64,000 nucleotides of DNA from Rhizobium album (GTDB taxonomy: Bacteria > Pseudomonadota > Alphaproteobacteria > Rhizobiales > Rhizobiaceae). The DNA is taken from positions 1-64,000 of the forward strand of contig NZ_QFBC01000022.1 in NCBI RefSeq assembly GCF_003122325.1, in the 5' to 3' direction. The notes beneath the pieces were generated by a model. The model made no database searches, was not told the DNA's origin, and worked only from the letters and a program-made list of their open reading frames with translations. Each line of letters opens with the position of its first letter. The stretch's first letter is position 1. Shown one piece after another: positions 51,963-60,978 of the stretch. The position numbers and the translations under genes were made by a program.

Positions 51963-53114
51963 ATGGCACTGCACTTCGAACGCGCCGAATACACCGCCCG
52001 CCTGGAGCGCCTCACCGAAAAAATGCGGGAAGAAAAGCTCGACGCCGTGCTGCTTTTCGCCCAGGAAAGCATGTACTGGCTGACCGGCTACGACACCTTC
52101 GGCTACTGTTTCTTCCAGTCGCTGGTGGTCAAGGCGGACGGCAGCATGGTGCTGATCACCCGCTCCGCCGACCTGCGCCAGGCCCGCCATACCTCGACGA
52201 TCGACAACATCGTCGTCTGGGTCGACCGCCTCAACGCCGATCCGACGATGGATCTCAAGAACCTCCTGTCGGAAATGGACCTGCTCGGCGCCCGCATCGG
52301 CATCGAATACGACACGCACGGCATGACCGGCCGCGTCGCCCGCCTGATCGACAACCAGCTGATGAGCTTCGGCCAGATCGTCGATGCCTCCTACCTCGTC
52401 AGCCGGTTGCGGCTGATCAAGAGCCCGGCGGAGATCGCCTATGTCGAACGCGCTGCCGCACTGGCCGACGACGCGCTCGATGCCGCGCTGGCGCTGATCG
52501 CGCCCGGTGCCGACGAAGCCGATATCCTGGCCGCCATGCAGGGCGCCGTCTTTGCCGGCGGCGGCGACTATCCCGCCAACGAATTCATCATCGGCTCCGG
52601 CGCCGACGCGCTGCTCTGCCGCTACAAGGCCGGCCGCCGCAAGCTCGACGCCACCGACCAGTTGACGCTCGAATGGGCTGGCGCCAGCGCCCATTATCAT
52701 GCAGCCATGATGCGCACCGTGATCATCGGCGAGGCAACCCACCGCCACCAGGAGCTTTACAGCGCCTGCCTCGAAACCATCAGGGCGATCGAAACCGTGC
52801 TGCGCCCCGGCCATACGTTCGGCGACGTTTTCGATACCCATGCCAGGATCATGGACGAGCGCGGCCTCACCCGCCACCGGCTGAACGCCTGCGGTTATTC
52901 GCTCGGCGCCCGCTTCTCGCCGTCGTGGATGGAGCACCAGATGTTCCATGCCGGCAATACCGAAGAAATCCTGCCCGACATGTCGCTGTTCGTGCACATG
53001 ATCATCATGGATTCCGATACGGGCGCGGCGATGACGCTCGGCCAGACCTACTTGACGACCGCCGAGGCGCCGCGGGCGCTATCGCGACATTCCCTGGACT
53101 TCCTCAATCGCTGA
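51963..53114 (+). CDS. M24-family (creatinase/aminopeptidase P-like) protein lacking metal ligands
   Basis: This 383-residue pita-bread-fold protein has an N-terminal creatinase domain and a C-terminal M24 domain. Metal-dependent M24 peptidases have Asp in DxG and DxTRT contexts. Here the corresponding stretch is LTLEWAGASAHYHAAMMRT (about 235-252), so both Asp ligands are replaced, as in creatinase, which works without metal. A peptidase function is therefore doubtful; a C-N hydrolase of a small amide is possible. The ATG follows the pgeF stop by one base, and GGAGG lies within pgeF. Confidence 0.88.
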   Translation: MALHFERAEYTARLERLTEKMREEKLDAVLLFAQESMYWLTGYDTFGYCFFQSLVVKADGSMVLITRSADLRQARHTSTIDNIVVWVDRLNADPTMDLKNLLSEMDLLGARIGIEYDTHGMTGRVARLIDNQLMSFGQIVDASYLVSRLRLIKSPAEIAYVERAAALADDALDAALALIAPGADEADILAAMQGAVFAGGGDYPANEFIIGSGADALLCRYKAGRRKLDATDQLTLEWAGASAHYHAAMMRTVIIGEATHRHQELYSACLETIRAIETVLRPGHTFGDVFDTHARIMDERGLTRHRLNACGYSLGARFSPSWMEHQMFHAGNTEEILPDMSLFVHMIIMDSDTGAAMTLGQTYLTTAEAPRALSRHSLDFLNR

Positions 53115-53219
53115 CCGATTTGTGAATCGTTTGAATAAAAATCGAGAGATTGACAGGTGCGGCGGTCCGCACCCATAAATTCCCGGGGAGTATGAAAACT
53201 GGTGAAAGGGTGGAGTTGC

Positions 53220-53942
53220 GTGCACACCGTCAAAACCGTCTCCGTTGCCGGCGCACTTTTGCTGTTTTGTCTGTCTTCCTGCAGCACGACCGACGCCCTG
53301 ACGCCGCAAGTCGACATCCCGAATGCGACGACCCAATCGACGCCGGTGACGCAGGCGGAAGCCGAAAGCCTGGCAAACAACGACAGCGCCGGCGACACGC
53401 AGCAATCCTTCGAGACGGACCGGCGGACGGACAACAACCGGCAGACCGGTTTTCGCCCGCAGAACACGCTGCAGGCCCAGGCCGACGCGCTTGAGAGCGG
53501 CAACCAGTCCGGCAACGTCCAGCGGCAGGAAACGACGGAAAACCGCACCACGGCGCTCGCCACGCCGGAGACATCGACCGGCACCATCCGCTTCCTGCCG
53601 ATCATCGGGGCGCCGGTGCAGGCCGTCACACCGCTGTCGCGGCAACTGGGCGCGGAGGCGCGTTCGCACGGACTGACCATCAAGAGTTCGTCGGATACGA
53701 GCAGCGACCATATTCTCAAGGGATATTTCTCCGCTTTCGCCGACGACACACAGACCACGATCGTCTACGTCTGGGATGTGCTCGACGCCAACGGCAGCCG
53801 CCTGCATCGCATCCAGGGCCAGCAGAAGGTCGAGGGAACGGGCGCGGAGCCGTGGGCGCAGGTGCCGGCTTCCGCCATGCAATCGATCGCCCGCGCGACC
53901 ATCGAGGAGTACCTGCGCTGGCGCGATGCGCGCGCCGGCTGA
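53220..53942 (+). CDS. Predicted lipoprotein
   Basis: This protein has a signal peptide ending in the lipobox LSSC with Cys21 (SVAGALLLFCLSSCSTTD), so it should be lipidated by Lgt. A low-complexity Gln/Asn/Thr-rich linker (about 25-130) follows, then a folded C-terminal domain (LPIIGAPVQAVTPLSRQLGAEARSHGLTI... YLRWRDAR). No family name can be given. The GTG at 53220 has GGTGGAG just upstream; GTG at 53202 is an alternative. It lies 105 bases after the M24 gene, possibly in the same unit. Confidence 0.78.
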   Translation: MHTVKTVSVAGALLLFCLSSCSTTDALTPQVDIPNATTQSTPVTQAEAESLANNDSAGDTQQSFETDRRTDNNRQTGFRPQNTLQAQADALESGNQSGNVQRQETTENRTTALATPETSTGTIRFLPIIGAPVQAVTPLSRQLGAEARSHGLTIKSSSDTSSDHILKGYFSAFADDTQTTIVYVWDVLDANGSRLHRIQGQQKVEGTGAEPWAQVPASAMQSIARATIEEYLRWRDARAG

Positions 53943-54068
53943 CGCGGTGTTTAAAAATTGTCACATAGTTTTTAGAAGAAAAAAAGCGCGAGCGCTCCAA
54001 GGCACTTGCATTCGCGATCAGGGGCGTTAATAAGCCCCCCATCAGCATGGGACCAACGGACGGCCACA

Positions 54069-55001
54069 ATGAAGGTTTTCGCAGGCAATTCGAACCGGCA
54101 TCTGGCCGAAGCGATCTGCAAATATCTGAACGTTCCCTTAGGAAAGGCCAGTGTCAGGCGGTTCGCCGACCAGGAAATCTTTGTGGAGATCCAGGAGAAC
54201 GTGCGCGGCGAGGACGTTTTTCTCGTCCAGTCGACGTCGTTCCCCACAAACGACCACCTGATGGAACTGTTGATCATGATCGACGCGTTCCGCCGCTCCT
54301 CGGCCCGGCGCATCACGGCCGTCATTCCCTACTTCGGTTATGCCCGCCAGGACCGCAAGCCCGGCCCGCGTACGCCGATCTCCGCCAAGCTGGTCGCCAA
54401 CCTGATCACCGAAGCCGGCGCCGACCGCGTGCTGACGCTCGATCTTCACGCCGGCCAGATCCAGGGTTTCTTCGACATCCCGACCGATAACCTGTATGCC
54501 GTGCCGATCCTGACGCGCGACATCAAGGAAAACTACGAACTCAAGAACGTCATGGTCGTGTCGCCGGACGTCGGCGGCGTGGTCCGCGCCCGCGCGCTCG
54601 CCAAGCGTCTCGACTGTCTGCTCGCCATCGTCGACAAGCGTCGCGACCGGCCGGGCGAATCCGAAGTCATGAACGTCATCGGCGACGTCAGCGGCAAGGA
54701 TTGCATCCTGATCGACGATATCGTCGATTCCGGCGGCACGCTTTGCAATGCTGCCGAAGCCCTGCTCAAGAATGGCGCTACCAGCGTCACGGCCTATATC
54801 ACCCATGGCGTTCTGTCGGGCGGGGCGGTGACCCGTATCGCCTCCTCAAAGCTGCGCGAACTCGTGACGACCGATTCCATCCAGCCGACCACGGCCGTGC
54901 AGTCGGCGCACAATATCCGGGTGATCTCCACGGCCCAATTGCTCGGCGAGGCGATCAATCGCACGAGCCACGAAGCGTCGGTCTCAAGCCTATTTGACTG
55001 A
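54069..55001 (+). CDS. prs: Ribose-phosphate pyrophosphokinase
   Basis: Prs makes PRPP from ribose-5-phosphate and ATP for nucleotide, His and Trp synthesis. The 310-residue class-I enzyme has [20 protein letters not shown], the ATP loop [25 protein letters not shown], the ribose phosphate region [15 protein letters not shown] and the PRPP signature [18 protein letters not shown]. The start is fixed by the family N-terminus at 54069. A hairpin lies just downstream. Confidence 0.97.
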   Translation: MKVFAGNSNRHLAEAICKYLNVPLGKASVRRFADQEIFVEIQENVRGEDVFLVQSTSFPTNDHLMELLIMIDAFRRSSARRITAVIPYFGYARQDRKPGPRTPISAKLVANLITEAGADRVLTLDLHAGQIQGFFDIPTDNLYAVPILTRDIKENYELKNVMVVSPDVGGVVRARALAKRLDCLLAIVDKRRDRPGESEVMNVIGDVSGKDCILIDDIVDSGGTLCNAAEALLKNGATSVTAYITHGVLSGGAVTRIASSKLRELVTTDSIQPTTAVQSAHNIRVISTAQLLGEAINRTSHEASVSSLFD

Positions 55002-55008
55002 CGCAACG

Positions 55009-55031
55009 ACAGGCGGCTCGAAACCGCCTGT
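55009..55031 (+). terminator. Hairpin downstream of prs
   Basis: ACAGGCGG-CTCGAAA-CCGCCTGT, 8-base arms starting 7 bases after the stop. No T-tract, so it may be a stability element rather than an intrinsic terminator. Confidence 0.55.
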
Positions 55032-55226
55032 GACGGACCGCACTGGACCTGGCCGTCATTTCGGTTACTGATCTGTTTATAAGTTTGACCATTTCTGACA
55101 AAACCGCGCAGCAGTGCAGCAGTTTCGGCCGAGAAATCGTATAAAATAAAAAAACAGAGCATTTTCACTATTCGACGAAAAAGTGAACATGCGCCGGGGA
55201 CGCGTAACCAGACACATCGGTATCCA

Positions 55227-56123
55227 ATGGCTTTGACGGCACTCGAACTCGTCACCCATCCGCGTTTTTACGAATGCATTCGAGAGCAATCCCGAATGCT
55301 GCTCGGCATGGCCGCACAAAATGCCCGCCATGCATCCGTCTTTTCGACGCAGCAGCGCTGGCTGCTGGCGCATCTCGGCCTGTCGCTCTATTTCGAGCGC
55401 ACCGCCGCCAATCCCGCCGGCGGGCTGATCAATGCCCGTTTCCTGGAACTGGTGCGCGAATATGACATCGCCAGCCGCAACACCGCCGACTCCTTCATGA
55501 AGGGGATGATCCACTACAAGGCGATCCGCTACGTCTCCGACATCAAGGGCAAGCGCATGCGGCCGCTGGAACCGTCGGAGGTCACGCTCGCTGCCGTGGG
55601 CGGCTGGCTGGCCATCCACCTTTCCGTGCTCGACCGGCTGGACGGCGGCGGCCGCACGGCGGCATTCGGCGCCGATCCTGAAAGGCTGCTGGCCCGTGTC
55701 CAACCGCGCATCGCCCGCGGGCTTCTGTCGTCGAAGGCGGTGCGCGAGCCGGAAGACACATTTTCGCTGTTCACCTGGCTCAACAATGGCGGCATCGTCA
55801 TGGATTCGCTGATCGCCGGTATCTCCGAGACCGACCCCGAGGCCGATCAGGTTCCGACCGACGTCCAGTCGGTCGCCGACCTTGCCGGCCGCCTGATGCT
55901 GTCGCGAACCCATCTGACGCGCAAGCTGCGTTCGGCGGAAGCCATGGGCAGCATCGGCTGGACCGGCCGCCGCGGACAATCGATCATGTGGGTCTCCCGC
56001 GGCTTCCGCCAGGAATATGCCAACGCCCAGGCGATCAAGCTGGCGATCATCGGGGAGGCTTTCGAAGCGATCACCGGCATCGACACGCCGCTATCCGCCG
56101 CCCTGGAACGAGCGGCGGGCTGA
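55227..56123 (+). CDS. Uncharacterised protein with winged-helix-like C-terminus
   Basis: This 298-residue cytosolic protein has a helical N-terminal two-thirds (FYECIREQSRMLLGMAAQNARHASVF..., RRWLLAHLGLSLY-like) and a C-terminal helix-turn-helix candidate. The candidate, VADLAGRLMLSRTHLTRKLRSAEAMGSIGWTGRRGQSIMWVS (about 213-256), looks like the recognition helix and wing of a MarR-type domain. It is probably a transcription regulator of a type frequent in rhizobia. I do not recognise a named family. The start MALTALELVTHPRFY at 55227 has no strong ribosome site. It is convergent with the next gene. Confidence 0.7.
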   Translation: MALTALELVTHPRFYECIREQSRMLLGMAAQNARHASVFSTQQRWLLAHLGLSLYFERTAANPAGGLINARFLELVREYDIASRNTADSFMKGMIHYKAIRYVSDIKGKRMRPLEPSEVTLAAVGGWLAIHLSVLDRLDGGGRTAAFGADPERLLARVQPRIARGLLSSKAVREPEDTFSLFTWLNNGGIVMDSLIAGISETDPEADQVPTDVQSVADLAGRLMLSRTHLTRKLRSAEAMGSIGWTGRRGQSIMWVSRGFRQEYANAQAIKLAIIGEAFEAITGIDTPLSAALERAAG

Positions 56124-56156
56124 GAAGCCTGTCGGCTGCGAGCAATCGGTGCGCCG

Positions 56157-57614
56157 TCAGTCGGCGCCCTTGATCTTCTGCCCGTTGACCTCGACCGAAC
56201 CGTCCTCGGCAACGGCGATATCCCAGCGCTGGCGGCCATCCGGGTCAGCCTTGGCAAAACCCTTGATCATCATCAGGCCGAAGGAAAACTGGTTGAACTG
56301 CGGCTCGGCCTTGGCCGCTTCCTGGAAGTAGGCGATCGTCTTGTCGTAGTCGCGGGCAAGAATCGTCGCCTGCATCGAAACCCGCTTGCTGTCGTCCGGA
56401 TAGGTCTTCATCTGGCCGGTCATCTCGACGTCGTAGGCATCGGACCTGGCGGCCACGCGGTCGAAATTCACCGTCACCTTGCCATCGGGGAAAATCATCT
56501 TGGCGAGTTCCGCACTCTGTTCTTCGCTCAGTGCCTCGCCACGGGAAAGATCGGCCTGATCAAGGGCGGCGTTGAGGAAGCCACCGAGGTTCATGTCGGG
56601 CATGCTGAAGGAAAACTCGGTTTCTTTCGGCAGCAGCGACAGGAAGGCGGCAGGCACCGCCGCCGACGACACCGAAGGCTCCCGCGCCTTCACCGACACG
56701 CCGAAGCGCGTCGCGTTGGTGAGGCCGGTCATCTGCAGGCCGTAATCGAGGCTTTTCATCGAAAAGTCGCCCTGCGGCGTCGTAACCCGAAGATTGTTCA
56801 GGGTAATCGTCTCGTCGAGCGAGGACATCAGCGGCAGCGCCTTGCGGATCAGGTCCTTGAGGCGGGCCTGCTCGTCGGCGGCGAGCTCGTCCTTCTTGAC
56901 GTGGTCGAGAACAAACACGACGAGGTCGCGCAATTCCGTCATCAGCATGCCCTTGATGCCGGCGTCGAAGACCAGCGAATCGGCATGAAGCTCGACCGGC
57001 GGCGCGCCGGCGGTGACGACCTTCTCATAAAAGGCGTTCAGGCTGCCGTTGACCTTGATGTCGGCGGTGCCGCCTGCCCCTTCCGCCGTGTCTACGACAT
57101 AGACCATGTCGCCGAAGGTGGCATCGACCTGCTCGCCTCCCTTCGTGACGTTGAGCTTCAGGTCCTTCGCCTTGAATTCTCCGTTACGGAAATAGGTGAT
57201 CGCCGGATCGAACAAACCGGCATAGGAATAATTGCCGATGGAATAGCGGAAATCGTTGAAGACATCGGCAACCTTGGCACGCACCTTCACGTCCAGGCGG
57301 CCACCGCTTTCGATCGTCCACAGCCCGCCGTCCGCCGGTTCGGCGAACATCGACATCGGCTTCAGGCCTTCGATCGTGGTATCCGGCGGCGCGTCGGCCT
57401 CGATCAGTTTCGAGAAATCGACGACGATCTCGTAGCGCCGGCTGGCCGGCTGGACGGTGATAAAATCGCTGTTGGCGAGTTTTTCCGGAAGATAGTGCGT
57501 CAGGCTGCTGCGCAATTCCGCCGCTCCCTTCGCATCGATCTCGGCCGCCTGCATGGGCACGACAAAAAGACTCGTTACGGCAAAACCTGTGGCAGCGATT
57601 GTCTTGAGTTGCAT
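56157..57614 (-). CDS. Large periplasmic protein of unknown function
   Basis: This 485-residue protein has a signal peptide (TIAATGFAVTSLFVVPMQAA) followed by mostly beta-strand sequence without cysteines. Repeated strand patterns such as MKSLDYGLQMTGLTNATRFGVSVKAREPS and GKVTVNFDRVAARSDAYDVEMTGQMK resemble DUF945/YdgA- or AsmA-like lipid-groove folds, but I cannot assign a family. GGGAG and GGAG both precede the ATG at 57614. It is convergent with the winged-helix gene, 33 bases apart. Confidence 0.75.
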   Translation of the reverse strand: MQLKTIAATGFAVTSLFVVPMQAAEIDAKGAAELRSSLTHYLPEKLANSDFITVQPASRRYEIVVDFSKLIEADAPPDTTIEGLKPMSMFAEPADGGLWTIESGGRLDVKVRAKVADVFNDFRYSIGNYSYAGLFDPAITYFRNGEFKAKDLKLNVTKGGEQVDATFGDMVYVVDTAEGAGGTADIKVNGSLNAFYEKVVTAGAPPVELHADSLVFDAGIKGMLMTELRDLVVFVLDHVKKDELAADEQARLKDLIRKALPLMSSLDETITLNNLRVTTPQGDFSMKSLDYGLQMTGLTNATRFGVSVKAREPSVSSAAVPAAFLSLLPKETEFSFSMPDMNLGGFLNAALDQADLSRGEALSEEQSAELAKMIFPDGKVTVNFDRVAARSDAYDVEMTGQMKTYPDDSKRVSMQATILARDYDKTIAYFQEAAKAEPQFNQFSFGLMMIKGFAKADPDGRQRWDIAVAEDGSVEVNGQKIKGAD

Positions 57615-57701
57615 CTCCGGCTCCCTTGTCGCTCGTCGCCGGCATACTGAAATCGCCAGCGCCACGATGTCAACGCCAAGGAGCTTAAATAAAGCAGTGC
57701 T

Positions 57702-59852
57702 TTATGCCGATGCCGCAAAACGAGACGGGGTATGTTTTCCGTCTTCGTCGGCCGGTACCCGGCTCGCTTCGACAATCGGCCGTGCTTCGGCTGAGGTATC
57801 GGAGAGAGGCGGCACCGCGTTGACGACATGCTCGATCTCGGACCGTGGCGTCGGCCGGCCGAAGAGATAGCCCTGCACCTGAAGGCAGCCTTCGTTCCGC
57901 AGGAAATCGATGTGCTGCTCGGTCTCGACCCCTTCCGCCAGCACGGGAATGTCGAGGCTGGCCGCCAGGATCAGCGTCGAGCGAATGATCGCCGCCGACT
58001 GGCGGTTGGTTTCGACGCCATCGACGAAGGCCCGGTCGATCTTGATCTTGTCGAAGGGGAAACTCTGCAGAGTCGACAGCGACGAATAACCGGTGCCATA
58101 GTCGTCCATGGCGATCTTGACGCCGAGAGTCTTTAATTGCCGGATGGCGTGCAGCGCCCGCTGCTGGTCGGCAACGATGCCGCTTTCGGTGATCTCCAGT
58201 TCAAGCCGGCTCGGGGCAAGGCCGCTGTCGATGAGAATCTGATGCACCATCGCGGGGAAGCGCGGATCGGCGATCTGCTGGGCCGCGACGTTGACGGCGA
58301 TCTTCAACGGATTTTTCCAGCCGGCAGCCTCGATGCATGCCATGCGCAGCACCCATTCGCCAAGCTCGAGGATGAAACCGGTCGATTCGGCGATCGGGAT
58401 GAAGTCGCCCGGCGTAATCATTCCGCGCTGGCCATGCCGCCAACGCAGCAGCACCTCGAAACCGATGATCTCGCGGCTGACCGTATCGTTCTGCTGCTGG
58501 TAGAAAAGCTCGAACTCGCCTTTTTCGATGCCGTGGCGCATCTCGATGGCCAGCGCGTTGCGCTCGCGCGCAGCAAAGTCCATGGAGGCGTCATAGAAGC
58601 AGACGCTGCCGGATGCGGTGTTTTTCGCCCGGTACATGGCAACGTCCGACTGCGCCATCAGATCGTCGAGCGTCTTTCCATCCAGAGGATAGGTCGCGAT
58701 GCCGACGCTGCTGCTGACCGAAAAGACCTGGTTGTTCCAGGCGATGGGGCGGGCGATCTGGTCGAGAAGCCGGTGCGCCATCGCCGCCGCCTCGGTGCGG
58801 CTGTAGCACTGCTGCTTGATGGCGACGAATTCGTCGCCGCCCATTCTCGCAAGGAATTCGCCATCTGCCAGGCACTGGCTGGTCCGTTCGGCAATCGTCC
58901 TCAACACCGCGTCGCCGGCACTGTGGCCATGGACGTCGTTGATTTCCTTGAACCGGTCGAGATCGAAGGAGAGCACGACGAAGCGGGCGGTATCGTCCAG
59001 CCGGCAGTTTTCGAGAACGGTCGCCAGATGTTCGTTGAAGGCGGCACGATTGGGCAGGTTCGTCAGCGGGTCATGCAGCGACAGGTGCCGATAACGCGCC
59101 ACGGCGGCCATGTTGGTCTGGCTGTCGATCGCATAGGTCGACGCGCCGAGCGACAGCAGCAGCAGCGTGATCGCGGTGACGCCGAAACTCATGAAATAGG
59201 TGGACAGCAGTTCCGTCGGCTCCACCACCCGCGGGTCGAAGACGACGTTCAATGATGCCATGCCGGTGAAATGCGTCGAGGCAATCGCCGCAACCAGCGC
59301 CGCAATCGCCCCGTAGCGACAAAACCGGGTCGAGGGACGAACCACGCGGTTGGTCGCAAGCACGCCGAACAGCGTCCCGAGAATGATGGAGGCGATGGCA
59401 AAACCGCGGTCGTATTCGACGACACCCTGCACCATGTAGGCCGACATGCCGGTGTAGTGCATGGCGGCGATGCCGAGGCCGATGATGCCGCCGCCGGCCT
59501 CCACGAACATGCTGCGCCGGCCGTAGGTCGCCAGGCCAAAACCGATCATCGCCGTCGACACAGCCAGGAACAGCGACACCAGCGTCACCGATGGATCGTA
59601 GGAGGACGTCACCTCCGGAAGATATCCGAGCATGGAGAGAAAATGCGTCGTCCAGGTCGTGGCCCCGCCCATCGTGCCCGTCAGGAACAGCCAGTTCAGG
59701 CGCTGCAGGCCGGTGGTCCGGCGCGCCCGCGAAAACAGCCTTATCGTCAGCATGCAACCCAGCACGCAGACGGCAACCGCCGCGGCGATGTACCGTAGAT
59801 CGTGATCGGTGACGATGCAGGAAAAGACTTGTAGCATGGGCATTGTATCCAT
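57702..59852 (-). CDS. MHYT-GGDEF-EAL cyclic-di-GMP protein
   Basis: This 716-residue membrane protein has an N-terminal seven-segment MHYT sensor (motifs AAMHYTGM and STHFTGM, proposed to bind metal and sense CO, NO or O2). A diguanylate cyclase domain with intact signature MGGDEF (near 335) follows, then a phosphodiesterase domain in which EAL reads EVL (GFEVLLRW near 465). The later catalytic motifs ITESG, MDDYGTGYSS and LAEGVE are kept. It may make and break cyclic-di-GMP, with either activity dominant. The start at 59852 is uncertain; ATG at 59843 is possible. It is divergent from rplY. Confidence 0.92.
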   Translation of the reverse strand: MDTMPMLQVFSCIVTDHDLRYIAAAVAVCVLGCMLTIRLFSRARRTTGLQRLNWLFLTGTMGGATTWTTHFLSMLGYLPEVTSSYDPSVTLVSLFLAVSTAMIGFGLATYGRRSMFVEAGGGIIGLGIAAMHYTGMSAYMVQGVVEYDRGFAIASIILGTLFGVLATNRVVRPSTRFCRYGAIAALVAAIASTHFTGMASLNVVFDPRVVEPTELLSTYFMSFGVTAITLLLLSLGASTYAIDSQTNMAAVARYRHLSLHDPLTNLPNRAAFNEHLATVLENCRLDDTARFVVLSFDLDRFKEINDVHGHSAGDAVLRTIAERTSQCLADGEFLARMGGDEFVAIKQQCYSRTEAAAMAHRLLDQIARPIAWNNQVFSVSSSVGIATYPLDGKTLDDLMAQSDVAMYRAKNTASGSVCFYDASMDFAARERNALAIEMRHGIEKGEFELFYQQQNDTVSREIIGFEVLLRWRHGQRGMITPGDFIPIAESTGFILELGEWVLRMACIEAAGWKNPLKIAVNVAAQQIADPRFPAMVHQILIDSGLAPSRLELEITESGIVADQQRALHAIRQLKTLGVKIAMDDYGTGYSSLSTLQSFPFDKIKIDRAFVDGVETNRQSAAIIRSTLILAASLDIPVLAEGVETEQHIDFLRNEGCLQVQGYLFGRPTPRSEIEHVVNAVPPLSDTSAEARPIVEASRVPADEDGKHTPSRFAASA

Positions 59853-59972
59853 CGCGGCATTTTTCGCACCATTTCATATTTAAAACAGATGTTGGAAGCG
59901 TTTCGAAGGATGGTAAAACGAAGCCTAATCGTGTCCTTGGGCTGGAAAGGGTCCGCGCGCGGGCCGCAACGC

Positions 59973-60000
59973 TTGCCATGGCGGACGGTTTATACTATAG
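59973..60000 (+). promoter_or_regulatory. Candidate rplY promoter
   Basis: TTGCCA (59973-59978) and CTATAG (59995-60000) are 16 bases apart, close to the alphaproteobacterial sigma-70 pattern, 128 bases upstream of the rplY ATG. Confidence 0.55.
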
Positions 60001-60127
60001 CGCGCGGGTCCGCGTAGACACCCTTGGAGGCAACGCGGATGAGGTCGTTTATAAATGACCTCCGGTTCTGCCGGCATTGTCGAGAGACGCGGCCAGAACT
60101 CTCCAAATAACCTCGAAAGGAAATGCC

Positions 60128-60727
60128 ATGAGCCACGCAACTTACGAGCTCAAGGCCGAGGCGCGCGAACGGGTTGGTAAGGGGTCCTCCCGTGAACTTC
60201 GCCGCAACGGTTTGATCCCCGCTGTCATCTACGGTGACAAGCAGGCCCCCATCGCAATCGCCTTGTCCACCAACGAAGTGACCAAGCGCATCCACGCCGG
60301 CGGTTTCATGACCACGGTCGCCACCATCGACGTCAACGGCGAAAAGATCAGCGTCCTGCCGAAGGACTACCAGCTCGATCCGGTCCGCGACTTCACCATG
60401 CACGTCGACTTCCTGCGCGTTTCCGCCAGCAGCAAGGTCACCGTCGAAGTTCCGGTCCACTTCGTCAACGAAGAGAAGTCCCCGGGCATCAAGATCGGCG
60501 GCGTTCTCAACATCGTTCGTCACGAAGTCGAAATGCACTGCCCGGCCAACGCCATTCCGGAATTCCTGACCGTCGACCTGACGGGCGCGAAGATCGGTGA
60601 CAGCATCCACATCTCGCATGTGTCGCTGCCGGCCGGCTCTACTCCTGTTATCGCCGACCGCGACTTCACGATCGCCACGATCGTTGCTCCGGCTGGTGGC
60701 GTAGACGAGTCCGCAGCAGAAGCATAA
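60128..60727 (+). CDS. rplY: 50S ribosomal protein L25/general stress protein Ctc
   Basis: This is the long (199-residue) form of L25: an N-terminal 5S rRNA-binding domain ([31 protein letters not shown]) and the C-terminal TL5/Ctc beta domain ([33 protein letters not shown]). It binds 5S rRNA in the large subunit. AAGGAAATGCC precedes the ATG at 60128. A strong terminator follows. Confidence 0.95.
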   Translation: MSHATYELKAEARERVGKGSSRELRRNGLIPAVIYGDKQAPIAIALSTNEVTKRIHAGGFMTTVATIDVNGEKISVLPKDYQLDPVRDFTMHVDFLRVSASSKVTVEVPVHFVNEEKSPGIKIGGVLNIVRHEVEMHCPANAIPEFLTVDLTGAKIGDSIHISHVSLPAGSTPVIADRDFTIATIVAPAGGVDESAAEA

Positions 60728-60760
60728 ATCTCGTTTTCGAGATTGTGGAATATAGATATG

Positions 60761-60794
60761 AAATCCCGTTTCCTTCCGGAGACGGGATTTTTTT
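60761..60794 (+). terminator. Rho-independent terminator of rplY
   Basis: AAATCCCGT/ACGGGATTT with a 12-base loop, followed by a run of seven T. It begins 34 bases past the rplY stop. Smaller hairpins lie on either side (AATCTCG...CGAGATT before, GTCGGC...GCCGAC at 60851-60868). Confidence 0.9.
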
Positions 60795-60978
60795 ATTTAA
60801 AATTTTCAACAATGCTGCCAAGATGCTTTTAGCAAGCCGTCAAGAATAAGGTCGGCTGTTTTGCCGACTTCAGCAACCTTTAAGACTTTTATGGAACGAT
60901 TTGCTGCTTTCATAAAAACATAGGAGTGGGACGGGTGGGGGAATCGGCCGTCGGGAATATGAGGCGGAGACCGGAGTG

